NCBI RefSeq assembly: GCF_014898055.3
Contig: NW_023605083.1
Coordinates: 67,697,715-67,761,714 of the forward strand
Reading direction: 5' to 3'
Length of the DNA: 64,000 nt
From: Talpa occidentalis
Lineage: Eukaryota; Chordata; Mammalia; Eulipotyphla; Talpidae
Made by a program: the position numbers and the translations under genes. The notes beneath the pieces are model-generated. The model did no database searches. It saw only the letters and a program-made list of their open reading frames with translations, and was not told the DNA's origin. Shown one piece after another: positions 43,516 through 54,700 of this stretch; position 1 is the stretch's first letter; the number at the start of each line of letters is the position of its first letter.

Positions 43516-45600
43516 GCCGTCGGGTGCCAGGCTGTTTCCTTGGACAGGAGATTGACCTTTATGCGGCCCTGGAGTCCTTTTTGGCTCTTTGAAGTACGAT
43601 TCACTGATCCTTAATTAAACCAGAGGAGGGCTCTGGAGTTCCTGATGTGATGATCTAGAGGAAGCCAGGGCCATGATGGGGTCAAACAGCATAAATGCCT
43701 CTGCCATCACCACAGGGTGTTCTCTGGAGCTGGGGAAACAGACCATTTTTCAACAGCAAGACCTCGGATGTGGGAGTCATCCACTTAATCACAGTATTTA
43801 GGCCTATAAAATGGGAGTAATTATATTCTTGAAGTTGTGAACATTGACTGAGGTAGTCAACATACTTATTGCCTGACACAGGGATGAGCAAAATATATGC
43901 ATGAGCTCCCCACCCTGCTTCATGGAAGTTTCTTTGAAGGTGGTGGTATTTCTGTAAGGTTGTTCCCTGCAGGAGAAGGTGGAACGTCAGGAGTCCAGGG
44001 CAGCTTCAGTAGGTCTGACAGAGATGTCTGCCAAGCAGACCTTCGCTGGTGGGGGAGGGGATGAGGCAGGACCCAGCAGGTCCATGACCAAACATTCGCT
44101 GACATTTGCTGACCCTCTACTATGTCCTAAGCACTGGGCTAGATGCCACAGCAGGGGAGGAACCCCAAGAAGCTGTGTGCCAGATGGGGTTGCTTGCTCT
44201 GCAGTGGAATTTAGCCGTACCTTTCTCTATTTAGATCCTATCTTTGTCAAGCGAGAAGACTTGTTTGACAAGGCTCTGGTTTTTCATCTCTGGAAAGCCA
44301 CTCATCCATGAAGCTTGGGGTTTGGGGGGAGTAGGAAGGGGGAGGAGATTTGGCTTTTCTCCCTGCCTCAGAGCAGATGGGATCAGAACAGGGCACTTTC
44401 ACAGCCCCAGCCAAGAGGCCCGAGGCCTGGCAGCTGTCCCAGGACACAGACAATGGGGTCTGACAGCAGCTTCCCTGGCCTGCCTCTCCCTGGGCAGGAG
44501 GCTTCTGGGGGGGGGGGGCTGGCAGAGCCATTTCTTTAGACTCAGAGAAGGGATCTGGGGAGAGGGAAGAGGAAACTGCATTGAGGCAACTCCTGAGAGC
44601 TAACCCGGTAAAACTAGGACACAGCTTGCGGGATCCTAGCCCAGCAGCCCTAACATCTGACCCATCTCTCTCCACCAGGGCTGTTGTCTAAGGAGACAGA
44701 GGAAGAGCTGGCTCGGGGACACTGATGTGCTGGGTGAGGACAGGGCATCAGCAAGGTTCTGGCTGTGGGGATGGTACAGTCAATTCCTGTCTGCTCGTTC
44801 CCTTTATTGGTGAGGCAGGAGCTGGAGGGAATGGGTAGGAACAGCTGGCCGCTGAGCACAGCTAACGTAGGAAAGATTTAGCATCAAGTAGGGGAAGGGG
44901 CTCCTCTATCCATACATTTTAGACACCTGAAATATGATGGAAGCAGATCCTGAGAGACTTTCAGAGATGCTTGAGCCCAGACTCCTGCCTTCAGAAAGAT
45001 GAATTTCCCAACCACCTGGGGAGGGTGGCTGAACAAAAATCCCTCCATTCATCTCCTGTGGCCTGTGCTTTGCAGTCTAAGCCACTTTTATTCCCCGTGA
45101 GTCCTCAACTCCCTCCCTGCCTAAGTAGATGACTTACCCTGTTCTCCATAAAAATTAGGTCCATCTGGCACCATCTCCCTCCACTTTCTTCCTCTCTGAA
45201 AATGTGTTGCTCTCCAGCCCGGCAGATTGCAAGCCCCTCAAGGGCAGGTGCTCATCGTCTGGCATACATGCAAGGCAGAGGGAGGGAGGGAGAGGCAGAG
45301 CGAGAGGGAGAGGATATGGAGAGAGAAATGCACCAGCTGAAGAGAGAGATGTGGAAAGAAAAGCACATACGCACATATTCAGGCATATAAAACCCTACTA
45401 TGTGCTGGGCACAGTGTGCCAAGTATGTTTCATGCATTTGGGGGCAGGGCAGGCACTTTACTGGGTTTTCTCTTCAACTTGTGAAGGGCAATAAATGCTG
45501 TTTGCTACCTGTCAAGCCACCCAGCTGTGACCACAGGTAAAACCTGTAACATTCCCCTACCTCATACCCCTCTCCCCCATATAGTAATAAATCTCAAGAA
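43516..45600. other. unassigned non-coding stretch with a MIR trace
   Basis: No gene is recognised. About 44095-44150 ('acatttgctgaccctctactatgtcctaagcactgggctag') is the start of a MIR. A 12-G run lies at 44507-44518 and a purine-rich stretch near 45275-45330. Overlapping frames of 119 and 142 codons near 44240-44680 run in opposite directions and lack domains. Confidence 0.4.
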
Positions 45601-46640
45601 TTAAAAGTGTTAGCTTTTGTCCTACCTTCCTCATATGCTTCTGGAAACATGGGTTTCTGTTCCTTCCATTTCTTTACAAATAAACTGACATCCTACTATG
45701 CCCATTTACTCTGAATTTTGCCTTTTTAAAAAAAAGATTTATTTTTTTTTATTTATGCATACAAGAGCTGGGGTGTAGGCCAGAGGTGTGGGTCGTGAGA
45801 GGATTCACCAGAGATAGAGTGGGGAACAGAACAGGCAGATCTACTGAAACACACTGCTCAGGGTTGCAGCAGGTGAGACAGGAAAGGTCTGCTGCGCCAT
45901 GTGGGTAGCTCCCTGGCTGGGGCTCAAACTCATGTTGCAGACGCTGCAGAAAGCTTGATAGCACTGAGACTTAACCTCTTGCACCACCAGGGAGGCCCCT
46001 GCATTTTGCCTTTTTTACCGACAGTGTAGCACAGGCAACCCTTTCCATCAATACACATAAATCTAACTCATTCTTTTAATAACTGAACAACTCTCCATAG
46101 ACTAGATGAATAAGAATTATTCTACTATTGATGGACATTCGGGTTGTTTCCAGACTTTGCTTTATGTTATGATAAACAATGATCTAATAAAGATCCTTGG
46201 CAATATATTCATGTATTTTATTTCTCTATGCTGGATCCCTCCAAGTGGGATTGCAGTGGTAAAGGTATACAGTTTTAAAATTTTATTAGATACTTCCAGT
46301 TTAATTTCTAATAATGCCACAGCAATTTATATTCTCACTGGCAATACAAGATGGTTTTTATTTCCCTGCCCCCTAGTCAGCAACTAGATGGAATCAATCT
46401 TTAATTTTCTTGCATTGGATGGGTGAAAATATTATTTCATTGTAGTTTTGATTTGTATTTCTCTAACAATACTAGGGGAGACTAATCCTACTTTGTGTTG
46501 ACCATTCTGTTTTTTCTTCTTATATTTACCTGTTAGATACTTTGCCTTTTTCTGAGGGATGTTTCACTTTTTCTTATCAAGTTGTAAGATTTTTGTAGCG
46601 TATAGATACCTATAATTTAACGTAATCTTTAGAATGACGG
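45601..46640 (-). mobile_element. ancient L1 relic, interrupted by a SINE
   Basis: 'ttatgttatgataaacaatgatctaataaagatccttggc', 'ctccaagtgggattgcagtgg', 'cattgtagttttgatttgtatttctctaac' and 'cttatcaagttgtaagattttt' are the reverse-strand L1 3'/ORF2 words. All frames are decayed. Confidence 0.7.
45728..45998 (-). mobile_element. lineage-specific tRNA-derived SINE (copy 12)
   Basis: Reverse orientation; older tail type (tgcatacaagagctggggtg). Target-site duplication ctgaattttgccttttt (45711-45727) against ctgcattttgccttttt (45999-46015), one mismatch, inside an ancient L1. Confidence 0.93.
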
Positions 46641-47245
46641 TTCCTAAAATATGCCAAGTTGCTCAACTGACCATAAAGAACTTAGAGGGGTGTCAAGAGA
46701 GAGATGACATCTTAGAAAGAAATGCAGACACATTTGTCATTCCCTAAGCACCCTGAAACTACAAGGGCAAGAAGTTCTCCATCTCAAGTTCAGATTACAC
46801 TACAGTGCTTTCAAAGGTGTCACATATATGTTACACTAGGTCTTAGGGGATTGCTGCAATAAAAAGCAAAAGATATGCACATATCAACATGGAACAGGAA
46901 ATGGGGATGACAGTGTTCAATCTGATTTCAAACTATGAGAAATTGTGGAGTGCCACAGACCTAAATCTCCTACGACTAAGTATGCGATTGTATTTATTGA
47001 ATAGTAAAACCAAAGGATTATCTTCCCAATTATGTGTCTACATTATATGTACATATAGAACATACATGCTTAGTAAGCTGAACCCAACTACTCAATCAGT
47101 GGAACTCTCGGGTATTGCTTTTGGCTTAAGGACACACAAAACATTGCCAAGACTCAAAACAATCTGGGAATCAAGCAATTTGGGAAGCTCTCCAGGGAGC
47201 TGGGTGATGATCTCTCTGTTTTTTATTTTTTGTTCTTTTTTTTGT
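46641..47245. other. unassigned non-coding stretch
   Basis: No gene is recognised. The 125-codon frame at 46889-47266 runs into a MIR and lacks a domain. Confidence 0.4.
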
Positions 47246-47365
47246 ATCTTCTTCACAGATGCATAAACTAAGGCTCAGAGAGGTTTTGATTTGTTCAAGA
47301 TCAGGGAGGAGAAAGTGATGGAATCAGGATTTGAACCGATGTCTGCTATGCTCATGTCCTAAGAA
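47246..47365 (+). mobile_element. MIR SINE fragment
   Basis: 'cttcacagatgcataaactaaggctcagagagg' and 'gaatcaggatttgaaccgatgtctg' are the MIR 3' half. Confidence 0.75.
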
Positions 47366-48095
47366 TTTTCCACTCCAGAAACATGATATGATTCATTCAT
47401 TGGTCCAAATCTGTATCAGGCCTGGAGTCTTAGAGAAAGGTGACTCTTCTGTCTGACAAGCAATTCTCTGACATCGCTTTCAATCCTGCCATTGATTAGT
47501 CCTCCTCTCTCCTCTATCTTTGATCTTTCCCTCTCCACAGAGATCTTCTGCAGCCCATATAAATGTCCAGTTCTTATCTTATAAAAAATGGACAAAAATG
47601 CCCCTTGACCTTGATAATCATTTAAGTCATTTTGCTGTGGTGCATTTTTTGACCATAAACTTCTCCACAGTTTGCAGTTACCTGCCTTTTCTCACTTTCC
47701 ACTTCGACTCCACTACTTCTTGTAATCCTTCCTTCTACACTCTGCTGAAATGGTACTCACCCAGCTTCCAAATGATTTTAGAAAATCATTAAAATGTTCA
47801 AGGCTTTTATCAGGCTATCCATCCAACTTGCCCCTGTGCATGTTGGAACTGTATGCACTAGGTGCTCAACACATGCCTCGGACATAATTAGCTCCGTAGG
47901 TCTGCCTCCAACATCCTCCCTCCGTTTTGAGTCCCTTCTATGTCCCAGATGCTTTAGGATTGCCCCTAGCTGAATGAAGTGCTGATAGAATTATGGGTAA
48001 ATCAATTTTCCCAACTGCCTCTGAACCCCACGTCTTCCAACACTAAATTCTCCCCACCCATCTTCCACTCTTTTCCCTGTTGTTTGAGGCAAGTG
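47366..48095. other. unassigned, possibly an ancient LINE relic
   Basis: Pyrimidine-rich text at about 47460-47800 ('gattagtcctcctctctcctc', 'cttctccacagtttgcagttacc') may be a decayed reverse-strand L2, but I cannot support a boundary. An inverted repeat aatgatttt-ag-aaaatcatt lies at 47771-47790. Confidence 0.35.
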
Positions 48096-48260
48096 CAAGA
48101 ATTTGAATAACACCTTATGTGACCTTAGGCATGCCATTTTACTAATCTGAGTCTCAACTGGGTCTTCTTATATATATAATGATAGTCATAAGAGTAAGCG
48201 CGTTCATGGAAAGTAACATAGGGTTTGCACTTGGTAGGGTTTGAAACATGAATATAATGC
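48096..48260 (+). mobile_element. MIR SINE fragment
   Basis: 'ttatgtgaccttaggcatgccattttactaatctgagtctc' is the MIR head and core. A small (ta) run follows at about 48169. Confidence 0.6.
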
Positions 48261-48384
48261 AAGTGTTTAACTTATCAACATCACCTCTGTTACCATCATT
48301 ATCACATCATCACCACTCTCATATTCTCCCATAACAGACCTCCTACACTTGCTCTTTTCCTGTTGAGAGAAACTGTGCTTTGGT

Positions 48385-48505
48385 GGAAAGAACACTGGGT
48401 TGGGAGCCAGACATGTATTAAAAATCCAATCACATAGCTACTCTATGAGTTTGGGCAAAAGCGTCCCTCTCTTATCCTTTGTAGCCTCCTCCACAAAAGG
48501 TGGAC
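48385..48505 (+). mobile_element. MIR SINE fragment
   Basis: 'aaagaacactgggttgggagccagac' and 'tatgagtttgggcaaaagcgtccctctc' are the MIR 5' half. Confidence 0.65.
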
Positions 48506-49850
48506 TGTCTCATTCATTATAACAGAGTCTCCAATGAGACATAGGTAAGTTCTTTATAATAGGCTGATATTCATAACTTATATATTGCAATACCATGATA
48601 AATTTTAACATACACTTTATTATTATATTCATGGGGCTACCATTCTCACAGGAGAAAAGTTCAAAGTCATCTCTGACATCCAGCATCCCCCCTCCCACAC
48701 CCAAGGTCGGGCATCCACCTGCCAGTTTCTAATCTGGACAGAGACGTGCCCTGGATCAAGAAGCACTTCCTCCATTTTGTGTTTACTCTGGATTGACAAT
48801 TCATATTTAACCCCCAGGAGGGCAGGAGATTTAGCCCCATGGGTGCTGTCCCAGCATCTCTTTCCAACACTGTGTGCTGTCTACTTGCCCGATAAGGTTT
48901 TCTAACAAGGTGAGTCTACTTTCCAAGTATCACCATATCTTAATGGAAAATTCTCCTGCAACTTTTCAGACACTTTATCTGTGGTTAAATATTAACAGTC
49001 CCAAGAAGCATATTTTTCACTGCAAAGTGTGAAATATTACAAAATCTTCTCATGTTGTCTATTCATGCAACTTCCTGAAGCTGGTGCCAGATCTGGAAGC
49101 TGATTGGAAACACAAAGGACATTAAAAAGAGGAGAAGTGAAGGCTGATGCTGGGGTTGGGAGAGCAGGATGAACGCAGATAGACCCCCTGATAACTGCAG
49201 GGCTAATTGGAATGGCGCCTCTTTATTATGCTCTGATTGGAAGATACCTCAAAATGTCCCCAGGCACCCCCCTCTCCAGCTCATGTGCTCCCCTCCCCTG
49301 GGATTTATTTATATGACTCAACAAAACAGGGAGAGCAAAATGCAACTGTCAGGAAGATATTATAACCTGAATCTGTTTTTAATGCAAAATCTTTAGCTCA
49401 CCAACATATCCATCTCCAGAAAAAGGTTTCCCTGTCCAAACCCCTTGCATCAGAACTTGGTGAAACATACGGGAGAGAAGAAGGAGTTCACTTTAACCGA
49501 TAGCATTCACCACTTTTTACGGTGCTATTCGTCTAAGTGACAAAGCCAGAAGGCAAACCTATACTTCTTTCTGACTTTTTATTGCTTTTCATCCCAGTGG
49601 GAACCAGCAGAAGGGGAGAAAAAAAATCTTTCAGATAGTGAAATGTGCTTAAAGTGTTTTTTCAGGAGGAAGGAGAAAAAAATGACCAACAAATATCATT
49701 CAAGTTTGTTATAATCTGGAGAAAAATGTTGTTGAAGCTTGTCTTCCACAAATTTGATGCGACTTTTGTGGCTCCAGCTAAAGCTCATAAGTAGGAGGGG
49801 GACAAAAGGAAGAAGCTACTGTGACTTGCATTTTGATTTAGACAGCAAAC
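48506..49850. other. unassigned stretch with a candidate conserved element
   Basis: No gene is recognised. The part 49080-49400 is repeat-free, with several sequence words typical of conserved non-coding DNA ('ctgcagggctaattggaatgg', 'gggatttatttatatgac'). Only alignment could confirm this. Confidence 0.35.
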
Positions 49851-49854
49851 AGAA

Positions 49855-50040
49855 ATGTGCAGAGAGTGAGCTACTATATAAGGTAGTGAGATCCCCATCA
49901 CCAGAGGTATTCAAGTATTTGCCACTAGGCAGAGATGCTGTAGAGCAAATTCAAACACTGGAGAACAGGTCAAGTGGATAGAAAGCCCACACAGACATGG
50001 GAGCTTATGATCCTCTAAGGTCAATTGAAAGAAGAACAAG
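49855..50040 (+). mobile_element. CR1/L3 LINE 3' relic
   Basis: 'ggtagtgagatccccatcaccagaggtattcaag' and 'gatgctgtagagcaaattcaaacactgg', then 'atgatcctctaaggtcaattg', follow the CR1/L3 3'-end order (gtgagctccctgtcactggaggtattcaag ... tagatgacctctgaggtcc). Confidence 0.65.
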
Positions 50041-50164
50041 AATAAGGGGGTTTTGGTGGTGAGAGTGCTGGAATCTTCTTCTCTGCCTGTGATCTAAAAA
50101 GAACAGAGTTCTTGTCCCAACTGAATGAGAGGGTATACATCCATTTTATAATGAGACAGGCCAA

Positions 50165-50365
50165 TAATATTAATATTAGTAACAGCCACAGTAATAATAG
50201 CTAATTTATATTTAGTGTTGGGTACATGCCAAGCACTGTCATGAACACTTTCCAACCATTATCTACTTCACTCCTCAGAATAACCCTATAAGGGGGAAAC
50301 TGCAATTATTCCTCCCAATATAGAGTTGAAGGAACTGAAATTCAGAGAGGTTGTGTCAGGTCACT
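50165..50365 (+). mobile_element. MIR SINE
   Basis: 'agctaatttatatttagtgttgggtacatgccaagcactg', 'tcactcctcagaataaccc', 'ggaactgaaattcagagaggttg' follow the MIR order. Confidence 0.8.
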
Positions 50366-50499
50366 CCCTTATAGATGGGAGCGTTGTAGCTCAGAGGGTG
50401 CATGGCTTACCCAAAGCCATCAAAGCATGTAGGTAGGTAGTTAGGTAGGTAGGTAGGAAGATCAGAAAGGACAGTAGAGTTACAAGACTGGGGTCCTTA
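50366..50499. repeat. MIR-like trace with (TAGG)n microsatellite
   Basis: 'agatgggagcgttgtagctcagagggtgcatggcttacccaaagcc' resembles another MIR core. A (tagg)n run at about 50429-50458 follows. Confidence 0.6.
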
Positions 50500-50685
50500 A
50501 CCCTAAGGGATCACATGTCAGTGTGCCTACTACTGTACTTGGTCTATGATCTCATTTCATCTTACAACAACCATGAAGAGATACTGCTTTTAGCTCCTTT
50601 TCATAGATGAGGAAGCTGACAGAGAAGTTAATTAACTTGCCCAATGTACCACAGCAAAGAAGAGATAAAGCTTGATATTTTTTTG
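50500..50685 (+). mobile_element. MIR SINE
   Basis: 'gtgcctactactgtacttgg', 'atctcatttcatcttacaacaacc', 'tttcatagatgaggaagctgac', 'taattaacttgcccaatgtacc'. Confidence 0.75.
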
Positions 50686-51690
50686 TTTGATTGCCCTGTT
50701 AGTACACAGAACTTTCCATACTTTCATCAGGTCTCAGGAATCTCATGAAAGTCATTTAACATCTTTCAGCTTTGATTTCCTCACTTGAATAAAGAGATTA
50801 CATCGTGAGTGCACTTGGCTTGTCAGTTGTCCAGGGCTGTCATAGGTCCCAACAATGCAGACTGAAGTTCTTTGCGTATTTAGTGTGGACTGTCTAATGA
50901 CTGCAAGCACTGGGGCTCTGGTTGCAAACCAAATGTCAGTGCTCTACATGTCAGTGCTTTTCTTGTCCTGTAAGGCAGCAGTTTTGGCTGGGGGCAGAGA
51001 CTCTAGAGCGTGTCAGAGTTCCTTAGGAGCCAGGGCCTGGGTGGGTAGTGGTGCCGCATCTGTCAGCAGGTGAGCCTCCCTGCCCAGCACTATACTTGCT
51101 GTGACTCTGGAAGCAGAGGCCAGAGACACATGCCCGTGAGTGAGCCTAACACAGTGGAACCTGGCATCTCACCTCCTTCTCTGTTTCTCTCTCCCCAGGG
51201 GGTCCCTTTGGCCTACTTTGCACTTGTGCAGCATTTGTGGCAAAGCTGCTCTCAGTGCCTCTGCCTAAAAGGTGCATCCACAGTGGGTGCCCTTGAAGCT
51301 TTCCTGTGTGTGTCCAGTCGCAAGGATAAAACCTGACTGCTAAGGGCCCTAAGGTTACCCTTCTTTCTTCTCTGGAAGTCTGAAATTATTCCTTAATAAA
51401 TTCCATATTGGACAGTTTTTTTTTTTCCTCTCAAAATGTGACATCTATGAAGGCAAAAACCAAATGTTTGAAGTTTTCAAGGCATTTGCAACTTTCCACA
51501 GCACATAGAGCCCTCTAGCCAGGAAAAGACTAGGCACTTGAGTCCTGCCTCGGCCATGAGGTCAGAGGGACACTCTGCTCACTGAGAATCCCCTGTCTAC
51601 TAGGAGGTGTAGTAAGAGAAGGTGTAGTAAGAGAATCCTCTGTCTACGGAGGGGTAGTAAGAGAAGACCCTCCCCTTTCGAAGCATGGGC
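50686..51690. other. unassigned stretch
   Basis: No gene is recognised. Near 51603-51662 a 'gtagtaagagaa' word occurs three times. The frames at 50855-51336 are short and domain-free. Confidence 0.4.
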
Positions 51691-52015
51691 TGCTGAAATA
51701 TTCAGAACAGGCACTAGTCCATCCTGGAGTGAAGAAGCATAGTCAATGAAGATTTCCTGGAGGAGGTGTGTTGAAGCTGACACTTGAAAGATGAGTTAAA
51801 GTTGGCAGGTAAACAGAGGGAGGAAAGGCATTCTGCCGAGGTCACAGTGTTTAAAGGCAATTGCAACATAGTGGGCTATGGTTGCAATTCTAAGGAAAGA
51901 TGAAAGGCAATGAGAGAGGCTAGACCCAGCTGGGACACTAGAGCTGAAATCCAACAGAGGAGAGATGAAATCTTATCTAAGGCAGTGGCAGTGAAGATGA
52001 GGTGGGATTTCAGGG
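51691..52015 (+). mobile_element. L2 LINE 3' relic
   Basis: 'gaagatttcctggaggaggtg', 'gaagctgacacttgaaagatgagttaaag', 'ggaaaggcattctgccgagg' follow the L2 3' order on the plus strand. Confidence 0.7.
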
Positions 52016-52555
52016 CACACTCTGTGTGTTTGGGGATCTATAAAAAGTGGGGATCTCTGTGGCCCAGAGCATTTGTCATTTCACCCTAAGTTTTCCTTCT
52101 GTAACTTTTTCCCCCCACGGGTCCCGAATGTTTCCAGAAGTTATGTCTATTTATTAAGGATAATTAGTTTTCCAATGAGCACCAATTTTAGTTGATATAA
52201 TTCCCACCAAAAGCAATTAAAGTCTGATTTTATTGGGGAAATATATGATTCCCGTTAGCATTTTTGAAATAGTGAAGAGTTCACGGTCTGCCATTACACC
52301 CTTTGGCTCCTCTTGCCAGGGACTGTGGAGCAGAGTTTGGGAACCACTGGATTCATTCATCTGTAAGGTTCACCTCTGAGAATTTTATGAGTCTAGGAAA
52401 TAGCCCTGTTCACCAAGTACTTTGTAAGTTGTAAATCACTCTGCAAGTGTGAGAGATTATTATAACTCATTATGACTATGGATTCTGCCCAAATATTAGA
52501 TTTTTGCCCCCATACAAGCAGCAGTTTAGTGGGAGCTACTATCACTGAATGTATA
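52016..52555. other. unassigned stretch, end of a hAT relic
   Basis: No gene is recognised. The end 'gagtttgggaaccactgg' at about 52334 is the terminal motif of MER5/Charlie elements, so part of 52250-52352 may be a hAT fossil. Confidence 0.35.
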
Positions 52556-52569
52556 AGAAAGCAGAGGCT

Positions 52570-52840
52570 GGGCTTCCCTGGTGGCTCAAGGGGTTAAGTC
52601 TCAGCACTATGGAGCTCTCTGCACCTACTGCAGCACAAGTTCAATCCCTGGCCAAGGAGCTGACCCACATGGCACAGCGGACCTCTCAGCAGTCTCACCC
52701 GCTGCTCCCCTCAGCAGTGTATTTCAATCAGGCTGCCTGTTCTGCTCCCCACTCTCTCTCTGGTGAAACATCTCACCTCCCCACTTCTGGCCTGCACCCC
52801 AGCTCTTACATGCATAAATAAATAAATCTTAAAAAACAAC
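52570..52840 (+). mobile_element. lineage-specific tRNA-derived SINE (copy 13)
   Basis: Head gggcttccctggtggctcaa, B-box-like 'caagttcaatccctggcc', body 'ctcccctcagcagtgtattt', tail 'atgcataaataaataaatc' and a 'caacaacaac' end. Duplication is weak (agcagaggct against acaaaggct). Older tail type. Confidence 0.9.
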
Positions 52841-53395
52841 AACAACAAAGGCTCAAAAAAGGTTGAACGATCTGTTTTAAAATATCAGCAAATTAGCAAA
52901 CATAGCAGCCATTGCTCCCTCTGCTTGACTTCCTTGGGCATCTGCTGATGTTAAAGAAGGCTCGAAGTCTCCTCTCTCCACCTTTGAGCCTCCCTTGTTA
53001 GTGGGAAGTGAGGGATTTTTTGGTGTAAGGGACAAGGAACCCAACTGCAGTGCTGATAGGAAACCCAAAGGACTCCTATGTTGAACTGACCTCAGGGATA
53101 GAGAACAGGAGAAAGTGCCCTGCACCACCCCTCCCTGCCCCCCTCCAGGGAAGGAGAAAGACCACGTGTAGTCCTGCAGATGCTGGCAAAGCAAAATCAT
53201 GAACCACTAGAAGGCTGTTTGAGAACAATCAGTTCAGCCCCCCAGCAGGAGGAGTCTAAAACCAGTAGATTGGACAAGATCAAAAACTAACCAGTGGCTG
53301 GAGCTTAATACTATACTAATGCTCAATATTATACTAAAACCCTATACTAATGTGAAATGATCACAGAAGGAACAGGTAAAGTCTCAGTTTACCTA
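52841..53395. other. unassigned non-coding stretch
   Basis: No gene is recognised. A 107-codon minus-strand frame at 52877-53200 lacks a domain. Confidence 0.4.
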
Positions 53396-53410
53396 ATGAC
53401 AACATATATA

Positions 53411-53670
53411 TTTTTTTAAAGATTTATTTATTTATACAAGCACTGGATACAGTCAGAAGTACGGGAGGGTGAGAGAATTCACCAGAGCCAGAGCAGGGAG
53501 CAGGTCAGGCAGACTGATGAAGTACACTGCTGAGGGGAGAAGCGGGCGGCAGGAGAGGTCTGCGTGTCATGTGGGACCCTCACCCGGCAGCTGGGGATCG
53601 AACCAGCACTGCAGAGGCTGCGGGCAGCTTTGCAACTCAGCCTACAACTGCTGCACCACCGGGGAGGCCC
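53411..53670 (-). mobile_element. lineage-specific tRNA-derived SINE (copy 14)
   Basis: Reverse orientation; head 'gcaccaccggggaggccc', body 'cactgctgaggggagaagcg'. Duplication atgacaacatatat (53396-) against atgacaatatatttt (53671-), slightly diverged. Confidence 0.9.
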
Positions 53671-53734
53671 ATGACAATATATTTTAAATGAGAAAAAACA
53701 CATTGGGGGCTAATAGGTCCAGTATGATCCCATT

Positions 53735-53895
53735 TACATATTAAAAAAGAGCACCTTTACATCAGCTTCTCTATCTACAAACCAGAGGTAAAACTGGTAA
53801 CTGTTTATAATGTTGTTGTGGTGAGTAAATGAATTAATGCACATAGACTTGAGAACGAGGTCTGGCAGGTAGCAAGTCTCATAAAAATGACTGTA
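53735..53895 (+). mobile_element. MIR SINE fragment
   Basis: 'tctctatctacaaaccagagg', 'tgttgtggtgagtaaatgaattaatgcacatag', 'gaggtctggcaggtagcaag' are the 3' MIRb order. Confidence 0.65.
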
Positions 53896-54211
53896 CTCGT
53901 ATTTATTGCCCTATCTAAACATGTATATGTCTGCAACTGAATAGGACAGGTTTGGAGAGATTACACAGCTCAGAGGGAACAGTGGCTCAGTTGGGGAAGA
54001 AGTGGGGTAAGAACCTTGAGGGAGGAATCTTTTGTGCCATCGCTATTTGCGCTTATTTATTGTGCAGTCTTATAGTATTTATTTTCTGTGTGTGAGGCAG
54101 TGTCCATGTATTACATACTAAGAAACAAATGTGGCTTATTTGAAGTTGAGAGTATAACCCATAGTTCTGAAAATGCAAACCCACCCAATGAACTATTTTC
54201 ATTTATTTGGT

Positions 54212-54530
54212 TATTCATTCAACTAGTACCTATTGCCTGCCTGTTTTGTGCCAGGTACTCGCTGAAGCACTGGAGATAAAGTGATTGCCAAAACTGACAA
54301 ACAACCCATGTTTTCCTAGAAAAGACAGAGATGCAGTGAATAAATAAGCAAAATAGTCACTGTGTTAGATGGAAGTATGTTCGGGGTGGGCGGGGGGATA
54401 ACGCCAGATGGGGGTTAGGAAAGACCAAGAGGGAGGAGTGTGGAATTTTGAATGGTGTGGATAGGGAAAGCTTCTGAGAAGAGGTTTCTGAGTAAATGTC
54501 TACAGGCGTGAGCTATTTGGGGAAAGAACA
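54212..54530 (+). mobile_element. L2 LINE 3' relic
   Basis: 'ttattcattcaactagtacctattgcctgc', 'ttgtgccaggtactcgctgaagcactggagataaag', 'gtgttagatggaagtatg', 'agcttctgagaagaggtttctgagtaaatg' follow the L2 consensus. Confidence 0.75.
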
Positions 54531-54700
54531 TTCCCAGCATTATTTCATTTAATTGCTCAATAATCCTCACTGTCACCCTGGGAGGTAGGTGTTATTGACA
54601 TCAGCATTTACAGATGGGGAAACAGGTTCAGAGCAGGGGATGTGGCCAGGCTAGTAAGTGACAGAATTGATCCTCAGTTGAGTGCTCTTCCTAATACATC
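54531..54700 (+). mobile_element. MIR SINE
   Basis: 'tttaattgctcaataatcctcac', 'gggaggtaggtgttattgacatcagcatttacagatgggg', 'caggctagtaagtgacagaattgatc' are well-preserved MIR. Confidence 0.85.

Noticed and set aside
44247..44675. 142-codon minus-strand frame opposite a 119-codon plus-strand frame
   Set aside because: Proline/serine-rich composition from GC-rich DNA, crosses a 12-G run, and no domain or splice context.
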